Shown in pieces: positions 7,519 to 15,045 of a DNA stretch of 16,055 nt (within the stretch, counting starts at the first letter, position 1; each line of letters starts with the position of its first letter). Source of the stretch: Nitrospirota bacterium (lineage in GTDB: Bacteria; Nitrospirota; Nitrospiria; Nitrospirales; Nitrospiraceae); NCBI GenBank assembly GCA_016195505.1, contig JACPZN010000245.1, positions 1 through 16,055 of the forward strand, in the 5' to 3' direction. A model generated the notes under the pieces. It saw nothing but the letters and a program-made list of their open reading frames with translations. It was not told the origin of the DNA and did not search any database. The position numbers and the translations under genes were made by a program.

Positions 7519-8544
7519 TCACGGCTTCTTAGAGGGCGGCGCGGCTGAGGTGGCTGCAGCCGTCTGGAAGATTTCCTCCACGGCCTTGCTATCCCACTCG
7601 GTATGAGTCTCAAGTCCGAGGATTCGCATCACCGTCGCCCCGGTGTCGATGATCGAAACGGGTTGATGAATAACTTGGCCGTGCTTGATGCCGGTGCCAG
7701 AGACAATCCAAGGGACAACCGGTGAATCGGTCGTCGGGGAATCGGCTCCTATGTCGGTTCCTTTCCCGCTGAGGGCTGTGACGATCACAGTCGTGCGGTC
7801 TGAGAGCGCGTATTCCTTGAACAGATCCAACACGGACTTTATCGCCGTATCAACCGTCCGCAATGCATCACGGTACTCTTTGGAACTCCAACCATGCAGG
7901 ACTCCAGCCCGACCGGCCTCAGGAAGATGGACGACCAGGAGATGTGGCAGCGAGAGAATCGCATGCCCATACCCATGGCCGCTCGTGGCTTTTTTAAAAT
8001 ATTGCTGAATGTAGGTCACAATTTTGGTGGGAACACACTCAGGCCGCAATGCTCCGCACAGTTGATAGTCGGTATAGGGCTCAGGCCTGGCCAGTTGGTA
8101 CAGGGACTCGTCCATATAGAAGATGGCGCTGTCACGGCCCCCGCTCAAATCGAGATAATCGAACACACTGGGGGCACGAGGGTAACCTCGGCTGAATTCA
8201 AAGGAGTTCCAGTTGACGCCGTGCTTTTCCACCGGCAGGCCGGTGATCAACGACGCCATCGTGGGGAGCCGGAGTGCCGGCTTCACCCCGGTCGCGGACC
8301 AAGTCACCGACCCCTCCTTGACCAGTTTGCTCAGGCTGGGCATCGTGCCACCCTTGAGCGAATCTTTGCCAAATCCCTCCAGGACGAAGAGGATCACATG
8401 TTCAGTCGGAGAAGCAGAGGCTGTGGCTGTGGTTTCCCCTCCGGGTGCCGGAGTCGCATAAGCAGAGGATTCCACGGTGGTTTCATGCAGAACCATTAAA
8501 AGACCGACAATGATCGTGTGAAGACGCCAGGAGGTGCTTACCAT
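7519..8544 (-). CDS. Secreted alkaline-phosphatase-superfamily-like protein with degenerate active site
   Basis: This 341-aa protein has an N-terminal signal-like segment (LHTIIVGLLMVLHET; cleavage probably near AYA at residue 30). The fold signature of type I phosphodiesterases and phosphopentomutase-like enzymes is visible: VILFVLEGFGKDSL, MPSLSKLVKEGSVTWSA, LPTMASLITGLPVEKHGVNW, TVIVTALSG, and VPWIVSGTGI followed by VSIIDTGATVMRILGL. Metal-site residues are mostly changed. The usual first Asp is Glu56, D-x-x-G-H is replaced by PEAGR at 208-212, and the usual D-H-G is LSGKG at 258-262. Thr95 could still be the nucleophile. It may therefore be a binding protein or a strongly modified hydrolase. 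It is the first gene of a three-gene operon that ends with a HEAT protein. No strong ribosome-binding site precedes the ATG. Confidence 0.75.
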   Translation of the reverse strand: MVSTSWRLHTIIVGLLMVLHETTVESSAYATPAPGGETTATASASPTEHVILFVLEGFGKDSLKGGTMPSLSKLVKEGSVTWSATGVKPALRLPTMASLITGLPVEKHGVNWNSFEFSRGYPRAPSVFDYLDLSGGRDSAIFYMDESLYQLARPEPYTDYQLCGALRPECVPTKIVTYIQQYFKKATSGHGYGHAILSLPHLLVVHLPEAGRAGVLHGWSSKEYRDALRTVDTAIKSVLDLFKEYALSDRTTVIVTALSGKGTDIGADSPTTDSPVVPWIVSGTGIKHGQVIHQPVSIIDTGATVMRILGLETHTEWDSKAVEEIFQTAAATSAAPPSKKP

Positions 8545-8615
8545 AGGAAATTCAAGCTGTGTGGTTCCAATACACGGAGGAGCTAGCCTAGCATGCCAAT
8601 TTTCTGGAAGGCAAG

Positions 8616-8631
8616 GTAGGCCGGTAGGCCG
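8616..8631. repeat. Two tandem copies of an 8-bp unit in a divergent intergenic region
   Basis: GTAGGCCG occurs twice in a row at 8616-8623 and 8624-8631, within the 215-bp region between the divergent genes starting at 8544 and 8760. It could be a regulator-binding repeat, or chance. No confident promoter was recognised in this region. Confidence 0.3.
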
Positions 8632-8735
8632 CAGGGGGCTTGAAACGTCTGGCGAAAGAAATTTTGGGGTGTTATGCTTAATTTGTTGGATCTTTCAGGG
8701 TTGCCGTCAACCAACGGGGTCCTAGAGCGTCAGTC

Positions 8736-8747
8736 CTCTTCGAAGAG
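8736..8747. promoter_or_regulatory. 12-bp perfect palindrome next to the ribosome-binding site
   Basis: CTCTTCGAAGAG is a perfect palindrome that overlaps the start of the AGAGGG ribosome-binding sequence before the ATG at 8760. It may be a regulator-binding dyad or a weak RNA structure that affects ribosome access. Confidence 0.3.
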
Positions 8748-8759
8748 AGGGTGAATGCG

Positions 8760-10067
8760 ATGCCCGGTCGGTCGGCTCAACAGTCGGTGGCCCAGGACGT
8801 TTGGTCCGTTGTGCGGTTTTTCCTCTCTTTCCTCTTGCCCGTACTCGCTGCAGTTCTCGTGGCCACATCCCCGGCACTGGCCGAAGTCCAGACCGTTAAT
8901 GCCCAGGGGGAGCATCGGATGGGAGACCGCGACACGCGGGAAGATGCGGTCCGGCTCGCCACCGAATCGGCTAAACGGAATGCGCTCGAACAGGTCGCCA
9001 CTTACCTGGAAAGCGTCACGGTTGTGGACGGGATGGATGTCACCAAAGACGAGATCCGCACCTACACGGCCGGATTGGTTCTTGTGCTCGATCAACAAAC
9101 GAATACGACGCTCGACGGCGAGACTGTCGTCGTGAGAGTCGACCTCGTGGCACAGATCGATACGGAAGAAGTCGGTCAGGCCATCGCGGCGCTCCGGGAA
9201 AATGAAGACGCGCGCGTGCAACTGGTGGCGCTGAAGCAAGAGAATGAACAGCTGCAGCAAGACCTCGACGCGGCGAATCAGGCGCTCGCGAAAGCCTCGA
9301 CCCCCGATCAAGTGCAGCAGGCAGGCCAACTACGACAAGATATCTTGAATCGCGTCCAGTCCAACGCGATGGTCTCGCAGGCCTGGACTGATTGGGTACT
9401 GGTTTCCCCGGCCGTCTATCCCTACCCTTGGGTCGGAATTGCACAGACGCAGGCGCTCCTCAATGTCGCGCGCGGTCTGTATCCGGCAAGTCCCCATGTC
9501 CTGATCGCACAACAAGTCATCACCACCCGGCAGCCACCGGTTCCGCCGCAACCGGCGGTGCCACCCGCGCCCGGGAACTCGCCGCGCCAGATGCCGACCC
9601 ATGAAATTGTTCCTCATCCAGGATCGCCGGGCGTCCCGCGCACATTGAACGAGATTACCCATACGACACCGATGGCTCCTCCGCAGATCAGCAACCAGCC
9701 GGGATCGCGCAATCTGACGGATGTCCACCAGCTGAATCCTTTCCTCCCGCCCTCTGCCGGCCAGCAACAGCCGCCTGCCACCACGCGCATGCAACAGTTT
9801 CTGCAGCAGAACGGAGGGCTCGGGCAGCCTCCAGGCTCAGCCCCTCGCCCATCGAGTCCTGGGTTTGCACCCCGAGAGGCCCCAGGCGGTCAACCTCCTA
9901 TGGCCGGACGATTGCCGCCGACGATCAACCAAATCCATCCTCCTATGCCACATCAAGTCCCGCGTGCGCCGTTTCAGATGGCGCCTCGCTCATTTGGCGG
10001 CGGAGGGTTCCACGGGGGAGGGGGAGGCCGAGGGGGTGGGGGAGGTCGTGGAGGGCGAGGGAGGTAG
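8760..10067 (+). CDS. Secreted protein with LPP20/FlgT-like N-terminal domain, coiled coil, proline-rich stretch and Gly/Arg tail
   Basis: This 435-aa protein has a long signal peptide (hydrophobic core FFLSFLLPVLAAVLVATSPA; cut near ALA-EVQ at residue 41). Residues about 42-140 resemble the small alpha/beta domains of LPP20 and FlgT-type envelope proteins (VNAQGEHRMGDRDTREDAVR, ESAKRNALEQVATYLESVTV). Residues about 142-200 form a coiled coil (ALKQENEQLQQDLDAANQAL). From about 257 to 410 it is rich in Pro and Gln and probably disordered. The last 25 residues are almost all Gly and Arg with one His. The start chosen is ATG 8760, with AGAGGG eight bases ahead; a GTG at 8751 would add three residues but lies against the ribosome-binding sequence. 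The next gene begins two bases after its stop. The role is unknown; an envelope-surface or adhesion function is a guess. Confidence 0.8.
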   Translation: MPGRSAQQSVAQDVWSVVRFFLSFLLPVLAAVLVATSPALAEVQTVNAQGEHRMGDRDTREDAVRLATESAKRNALEQVATYLESVTVVDGMDVTKDEIRTYTAGLVLVLDQQTNTTLDGETVVVRVDLVAQIDTEEVGQAIAALRENEDARVQLVALKQENEQLQQDLDAANQALAKASTPDQVQQAGQLRQDILNRVQSNAMVSQAWTDWVLVSPAVYPYPWVGIAQTQALLNVARGLYPASPHVLIAQQVITTRQPPVPPQPAVPPAPGNSPRQMPTHEIVPHPGSPGVPRTLNEITHTTPMAPPQISNQPGSRNLTDVHQLNPFLPPSAGQQQPPATTRMQQFLQQNGGLGQPPGSAPRPSSPGFAPREAPGGQPPMAGRLPPTINQIHPPMPHQVPRAPFQMAPRSFGGGGFHGGGGGRGGGGGRGGRGR

Positions 10068-10069
10068 CC

Positions 10070-10636
10070 GTGAAGAAGGGGATCTGGAATGTCGTTGTTG
10101 GGGTGAGCGTTTGGAGCGGCGCCGTGTTGTTTCTCACTCCTACTCCTGCAGCAGAAACAGACGACGTCAGGACGCACGCCGAACAGTCCTTCGATCGTCT
10201 CCAGCAACATCGGGATCAAAAAGAATCGGCCAAATCCTCCGGTGTCATCCGGCAAGCAGCCGATGCGAGCAACGGCGCGTATTCTTCAGATCACTATTGG
10301 ATCGGTAAGGGTCAAGGCGATTTGGTCAAAGGCAAGGTCGTCTGCCAGCGTGTCTCTGAACTGTCGGCGCGAACGGATCTGGCAAAACAAATTCGCGTCA
10401 TGGTAAAGGAGCACATGGTCGATCGGGTGCGCGAACGGAGCGGCCGCGAGGCCGACCAGGATATTGAGTTGACCCGCGAGGAGATCGTGCAAGAATACTT
10501 GCTGGGCGTGAAGATCGTCGATCGCCAGATCGATGAAGAAAACAAAACCTGTAGCGCCACGGCTGTCATGCTCAAGACCCCTATGCAGCCGAAACAGGCA
10601 TCCGACATCGACATCGCTCCTTCTGCCACCAGATAG
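10070..10636 (+). CDS. Small secreted LPP20-like protein
   Basis: This 188-aa protein starts at GTG 10070, two bases after the preceding stop, with GGGAGG five bases upstream that lies inside the preceding gene's Gly/Arg codons. An N-terminal hydrophobic segment (GIWNVVVGVSVWSGAVLFL) ends in a likely signal-peptidase site near PAA-ETDD (residue 28-29). No lipobox Cys is present. Residues about 75-170 read YWIGKGQGDLVKGKVVCQRV and SELSARTDLAKQIRVMVKEH, the pattern of LPP20-type domains (W-x-G-G followed by an Ala-rich helix). Two cysteines, C92 and C161, could form a disulfide. It is probably made and exported together with the 435-aa protein before it, which carries a related domain. The exact function is unknown. 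Confidence 0.8.
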   Translation: MKKGIWNVVVGVSVWSGAVLFLTPTPAAETDDVRTHAEQSFDRLQQHRDQKESAKSSGVIRQAADASNGAYSSDHYWIGKGQGDLVKGKVVCQRVSELSARTDLAKQIRVMVKEHMVDRVRERSGREADQDIELTREEIVQEYLLGVKIVDRQIDEENKTCSATAVMLKTPMQPKQASDIDIAPSATR

Positions 10637-10726
10637 AACTTTTCGCCATTCGTCCCCCTCTCGTACCTCATCCCTTACCCTTCACGATTGCACTTCCACT
10701 TCTACTTGCGGTAGATACGTCCTCCC

Positions 10727-11716
10727 ATGCCGAGCGAAAACAATTTTCACCGCACAAGCTGGTGTCCGGGCCATCGTGTTGCTCCATGGCTCGATCCACG
10801 GTACAGATGTCTTCGGCACGCAGCGGTTGGATGAAGTCGGCGGGCTCAAGCGAGGTTATTCACGTGGGGTGTCGGGTGTCGATGCCCTGCTCGCAGCGAT
10901 GCGCGAAGGTGAAAACGGTATCCCCACTCTGTCAGGCGGGCTCAAGCCACCACTTGGGAACGATGACGCCACGAAGAAACTGCTCGACGATCAACTTGCC
11001 GACGCCGGGAATTTTACAAACCCCTACGTCGGGCTGTTCCAGAAAACACTGAACAAGAACCTCACCCGACCGATTGCGTGCGTGCGTATCCTATGGTCGT
11101 CTGAACACCACCATCTCGGACGCGCGATAGCCGCCGTCGGCCTGCTTGCCGACCTGCGAACGCTCTGCGAGAGTCAGAAGCTCGGCAAGGGAGACAGAAT
11201 TCTGGTGCAAGCCCACGGACAAGGCGGGTTGGTCCTGGCGCTGGCTTCGAATCTGCTCTGCCCCAGCCCCATTACCGGACGACCGAAGCTTCTGGGCATC
11301 CTCGCTTCCTATGCGGAGCAGAACAGTCAAGCCGACCTGGCCGCCAGAGTTCGGCACATCGAACCCTTGCTGGCTGCACATCCGTTACTGAACGGCGCGA
11401 GCCTCGATGTGGTGACCATGGGCACGCCGGTACGATACGGATGGGATCTCTCGGGGATGGGAAACAGGCCAAGGCGGCGAACAAGGCGGTGTGGGAAATG
11501 GTCGAGCCGTACGATGGATTCGAACGTTGGCTGGAATGCGCCCGCCGGGCCGTGCGTTTTCCGAGCGAAGGCCGGTGCCTCCTGGTTGATTACAAAGACT
11601 GCACCAACTCCACGAATGTCCGCGAACACTACTACGGCCATGCAGCCTACACGCGCACGAACGCGATGCTGTTCAATACGACAGAGATTGCCAGGAATCT
11701 CTACGGTAACGTCTAG
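10727..11716 (+). pseudogene. Alpha/beta-hydrolase-like gene interrupted by two apparent one-base frameshifts
   Basis: The coding signal runs in three pieces. ATG 10727 opens MPSE in one frame; IVLLHGSIHG to VVTMGTPVRYGWDLSG lies in a second (about 10740-11456); and KQAKAANKAVWEMVEPYDGF to EIARNLYGNV lies back in the first, stopping with TAG at 11714-11716. Removing one A from the four-A run at 10737-10740 and adding one G to the four-G run at 11453-11456 gives one 329-codon frame. The pieces match large alpha/beta hydrolases (HG motif, nucleophile-elbow strand, GTPVRYGW, C-terminal GHAAYTR), but the elbow reads AHGQGG, so the usual Ser is Gly. No start codon exists for the middle piece after the preceding gene ends. 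Genuine decay, homopolymer errors, or recoding (an in-phase GGGAAAC lies at 11459-11465) remain possible. It may belong to the upstream operon. Confidence 0.65.
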
Positions 11717-11718
11717 CT

Positions 11719-12585
11719 TCAGCCTTCCCGCAGTTGGACTGCGAGTGGCTCCCACGAAAAGACACCATCCACATATGCGTGGCCGTTTGGCGTTGTGGCG
11801 ACGAGCTCGATGCTTTCGTAGACGCTGATGGTCGTGCCGCTGCCGGCTGAGGCGGAGACTTGCATGGTCAGCGCGGCGCTCGGGGCAGGTGAGGCGATGT
11901 CCTGATGCGTCCGTAACCGCTTCGGTGTGGCCAGCAGATTGACGAACTGCGCGGGCGGAGCCTGGCGGAACTCACCGTCGTAAGTCGCCCAGAGCCGTGC
12001 CGTCGCCGAGACATGCGCGTACCATTCATCGCCCACCGCGTTCGCCTCCACCCAATTGAAGAGCGTGTTCAGCCGGGACATGATCGATACCGTCGTCGGC
12101 TCCAACGCCGCGGGAATCGAGAGCACAGATCCATACCCGACATGGACGTATCCGAGCGTGTCCCACAGAGAAGTATTCGCGCCCACGCGCGCCTGCGCCG
12201 ATTTGTTCGGCAGCACATATTCGACGTAGTAGGGGTTGGCGCTCAGGCGAAGGTAGTGCGTGTCTTCAAGATAGCGGATCTGATCCAGCTTACAGAGCGA
12301 TTCGTCGCGATCGCCAAAACCAATAGTATTGGGATCCGACACGCTCTCTGAACCGGTGAAAATCAGCTTGCTCCACCCGATCGGTGCGATACAACTGGCG
12401 CTCGCCGACCCGTTCAACTTCTCCAACAACGCCACGCGGTTCTTGATGTCGCTGAAGGCCGAGTCCGCTCCTTCTTTGGTCCCTCGGACCCGTTCGACCA
12501 AGAGGTTCTTTTCGAGCTTGCGCTGCTCTTCCAGTTGACGGACGAATGACGCCGTTTGTTTGTCGAGTTCCAGCACTGGTGCCAT
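11719..12585 (-). CDS. Unrecognised protein with N-terminal coiled coil
   Basis: This 288-aa protein is not assigned to a family. Residues about 5-57 form a charged amphipathic helix or coiled coil (FVRQLEEQRKLEKNLLVERV, FSDIKNRVALLEKL). The rest is mixed alpha/beta and rich in Trp and Tyr (GWSKLIFTGSESV, THYLRLSANPYYVEYVLPNK, EWYAHVSATARLWATYDGEF). Near the C-terminus is a beta-rich stretch (TTISVYESIELVATTPNGHA). It has no signal peptide and no membrane span. The ATG at 12585 is preceded by AGGGGG about five bases upstream, a strong ribosome-binding site. It stands alone, convergent with the hydrolase-like gene, with only two bases between the stop codons. The coding signal is supported by the clear start site and typical codon bias. 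Confidence 0.7.
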   Translation of the reverse strand: MAPVLELDKQTASFVRQLEEQRKLEKNLLVERVRGTKEGADSAFSDIKNRVALLEKLNGSASASCIAPIGWSKLIFTGSESVSDPNTIGFGDRDESLCKLDQIRYLEDTHYLRLSANPYYVEYVLPNKSAQARVGANTSLWDTLGYVHVGYGSVLSIPAALEPTTVSIMSRLNTLFNWVEANAVGDEWYAHVSATARLWATYDGEFRQAPPAQFVNLLATPKRLRTHQDIASPAPSAALTMQVSASAGSGTTISVYESIELVATTPNGHAYVDGVFSWEPLAVQLREG

Positions 12586-12743
12586 CGGATCCCCCTATTC
12601 ATGAGAATGTCTCCAAAGAAGATGGAAACTGGAGGGAGATCAGCAAGATGAGTGCCTCTCCTAACCTCGCGCAAAGCGGCTTTGGATAAGGGTGAACCGA
12701 AGGCAAGAACCGACTCTGAGGACAGGTTTGAACGCAGCCTGCT

Positions 12744-12768
12744 GCCAGACCTCCCATGATAGGTTGGC
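12744..12768 (-). terminator. Hairpin directly after the polymerase stop codon
   Basis: GCCAACCT and AGGTCTGGC (minus strand, 12768 down to 12744) can form an 8-bp stem with one bulged base around an 8-nt loop, starting at the base after the polymerase stop. No T-tract follows, so it may be an mRNA 3'-end stabiliser rather than an intrinsic terminator. The rest of 12586-12743 shows no gene or clear promoter. Confidence 0.3.
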
Positions 12769-15045
12769 TTAGTTGCACTCCAATAAGCCCGGCGCGGCGT
12801 GGCTGGCAGGATCGGTAGATTCGTTCAACGAGGTCGCCGTCACGCCTAAGGGTTTCAACAGCACAAGGGCCGCCTTCAGAAGCAGGTTGTCATAGGCCGA
12901 CACATCGTAACTCCAGGTCCCGTCGAGTCCCGCCACTGCGCGCACACGATCGGAAGGACAAGCCGCGTCAGCATCCGTAATGATGTAATGAATCGTGTCT
13001 CCCGCTTGCAGTGGAACACCCCGAGCCAGCAATTCCTGCGCGGCAATCATCGACAAGGTCTGATGGCGGTAGGCCTGCGGCTCTTTCGAGAGCGATTTCG
13101 TGATGGTTAGTTCCTCAATGGTGGCGTGACCATCTTGGAGATAGCGCCGATAGGTATGGACGATCTCTAATGCCTGCGGAATCTGCTTACGCAACTCGGC
13201 CAGCGTCCCTGCCTCACTCAGACAGCGCAGCACCTCCGCCTGTGCCCGCTTGACGAGGAACGGGGCATCGCTGCGACGGATTTCGATGCCGCGGATTTTC
13301 ATGGCACCATGGTCAAATAGTCCCACGAACTGATTCGGCACCGGCATGAGCGGATTGACCCGTGACGGGAAAAACCCAATCCAGCGATAGAGCCCCTCCA
13401 CACTGATCGAGAGCCCCGTCTGCTCGGTAATTGCCTGCGCGAGTCTGTCGTAGTCTGCCCTAACCGCGCCGGGCTTGATGAACCAGAGCGAATCCACAAT
13501 CGCGTGCAGCATGCGATAGCACTGCCGCTCGGCAACCTCCTTAGCCTGCAGCAGCAGATCACGGCTGTAGGCGGTCACGGCCTCATGCGCTTCGATCCGG
13601 CCGAACCTGGCATTTTTGTACCCCAAATAACCGAATGAGACGACGAGCAGCCACTTGAGAGCCGTTTGCCGTTGATCGAGCACGGTCCTCGCCGTCGGCT
13701 GTGTCGCCGCAGCCATGAGCCGTTTGTACCGTGCACGCTTGTCGAGCAACGGAGCCAGCGTGCGAGGCACCAATCCCTGGCGGTGGCGGCAGGTGTGATG
13801 ACCGATCTCCGGCACCCGCGCGGCCAGCTCCTCGCGGCAACACCGGCAATTGACCGTCTCGGGCGAGATGTTGAAATGCACCATGATGGAGGGATACATC
13901 GAGGAGAAATCCAGCTCACCGACCTGTTCGTGATAGCCGGCGATCGGCGCAAACACCAATCCGCCCTGGTCGGTCTGCAGCAACTCGAGCGCGGATTTGA
14001 AGGCTTCCGGTTCCTGCTTCCGATAGGGAATCAGCAGGCCGTCGCGACAAGCCGTTTCGAGCTGCATCGAGGTGATCCCCGTCCCTGTCGTCGTGCGGGC
14101 CATGTGCTGCAAATCGACCTTCGTGACACGGGCCTGTTCGATCAGACCCGCCAGCCCTGTTTCAGCCAGAGCAAAGGAATTGTGCCGATCGAGGTGCAAC
14201 CGTCCCGACAAGGTGCGGGCGCCGGCATGAGAGAGGATGCGGCCGTACGAAAAATACGAATGGGGTTTCCTGGCGCCGATGGATCGATGGGGATCGCGAT
14301 TGAGGGCGAGCGGCAGACGCAGTCGATCTGCCATGGCCATGAGACGCGGCAGAAGATAGGAATCGCCACAGTCCGTCAATAGGATATCGGGGTCCTCTCG
14401 CACGAGCAGCTGGTTGAGGCGCTGGATCACGTCGGTGTCATCGCCTTCCAACAAATGCTCATCCCCCTCCATCCGTACCATGAGCGAGCCACCCCCGCCA
14501 TGATTCGGGTTGGGCGACGGACTGTCCAGTGACAACTCCATGATCGTGAGCGGCGGGAGACTATAGTCCGTGTCCCAGGGCGACTCCAACGCCTGAATCG
14601 ACTGGATCCGGCCTTCGGCTGTGAGGTTTGCCTCGCAATGGACGAGAGGAAAGAGCTGCCGGTCGTAAAAGTAGCGCTGCGGCAGCGACACATCCACGTG
14701 AAAGAACTGCACGTCGGGACAGGAACGGATCAGCTGTTGCGTGAGGGGCGAAAACTGCGCGGGAGCGTGAACCGAGACTTCCAGCACCGGGGTTGGGCGA
14801 AGCGCGCCGAGTTCGTATCGTTCTACCTCTCTGGTGCCGATACGACAGGAGGCACGGCGGAGTAGCCGAGACACCTGCTCGCGGAAAGACGGCGGAGCCG
14901 CCAGATAGCAGGTCGGCACAAAGGGATCGATGGCCCTGATGCGGCGACCGTCCTCGCTAAGAAGCCAGACGACCATGCCCTCTTGTGCCGGGTACACATC
15001 AAGAAGCCATCCCTTGAGTCGAGTCGTGGTGCAGACGGGTTTCAA
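12769..15045 (-). CDS. PolB2-type B-family DNA polymerase with degenerate exonuclease and altered polymerase motifs
   Basis: This 758-aa protein is close in length to Pol II (about 780). It opens with the family signature GWLLDVYP. Motif A is intact (DFSSMYPSIM, Asp379). Motif B keeps Lys464 but reads KWLLVVSFGYLG, lacking the usual Asn and Tyr. Motif C is AIVDSLW with only Asp518; the usual first Asp is Ile516. Exo I is LSLD instead of DIE, Exo II is DCGDSYL instead of N-x3-F-D, and Exo III is FALAE instead of Y-x3-D, so proofreading is probably lost. The KxRG element (583-586) and a Cys/His cluster (C400, C402, C403, C419) are present. This fits the PolB2 group described as 'inactivated' in archaea, one member of which is implicated in error-prone damage tolerance. 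The TTG start at 15045 follows an in-frame stop by one codon; the gene overlaps its upstream neighbour by 47 bp. Confidence 0.9.
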   Translation of the reverse strand: MKPVCTTTRLKGWLLDVYPAQEGMVVWLLSEDGRRIRAIDPFVPTCYLAAPPSFREQVSRLLRRASCRIGTREVERYELGALRPTPVLEVSVHAPAQFSPLTQQLIRSCPDVQFFHVDVSLPQRYFYDRQLFPLVHCEANLTAEGRIQSIQALESPWDTDYSLPPLTIMELSLDSPSPNPNHGGGGSLMVRMEGDEHLLEGDDTDVIQRLNQLLVREDPDILLTDCGDSYLLPRLMAMADRLRLPLALNRDPHRSIGARKPHSYFSYGRILSHAGARTLSGRLHLDRHNSFALAETGLAGLIEQARVTKVDLQHMARTTTGTGITSMQLETACRDGLLIPYRKQEPEAFKSALELLQTDQGGLVFAPIAGYHEQVGELDFSSMYPSIMVHFNISPETVNCRCCREELAARVPEIGHHTCRHRQGLVPRTLAPLLDKRARYKRLMAAATQPTARTVLDQRQTALKWLLVVSFGYLGYKNARFGRIEAHEAVTAYSRDLLLQAKEVAERQCYRMLHAIVDSLWFIKPGAVRADYDRLAQAITEQTGLSISVEGLYRWIGFFPSRVNPLMPVPNQFVGLFDHGAMKIRGIEIRRSDAPFLVKRAQAEVLRCLSEAGTLAELRKQIPQALEIVHTYRRYLQDGHATIEELTITKSLSKEPQAYRHQTLSMIAAQELLARGVPLQAGDTIHYIITDADAACPSDRVRAVAGLDGTWSYDVSAYDNLLLKAALVLLKPLGVTATSLNESTDPASHAAPGLLECN

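Noticed and set aside
8730..9794. Minus-strand frames of 199 and 154 aa opposite the secreted coiled-coil gene
   Set aside because: The plus strand has a signal peptide, a ribosome-binding site and a domain pattern; the antisense frames have none.
10533..11828. Single 431-aa reading of the hydrolase-like region
   Set aside because: Its first part overlaps the LPP20-like gene in another frame with low-complexity Ser/Thr/Arg-rich sequence, and its last part loses family likeness after residue WDLSG; the likeness continues in a different frame.
13666..14382. 238-aa plus-strand frame opposite the polymerase gene
   Set aside because: It is antisense to conserved polymerase motifs, has no ribosome-binding site or recognisable domain, and is the kind of open frame expected in GC-rich coding DNA.
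12769..15045. Assigning the polymerase as ordinary proofreading DNA polymerase II (polB)
   Set aside because: All three exonuclease motifs and parts of motifs B and C differ from Pol II, so a PolB2-type call fits better.
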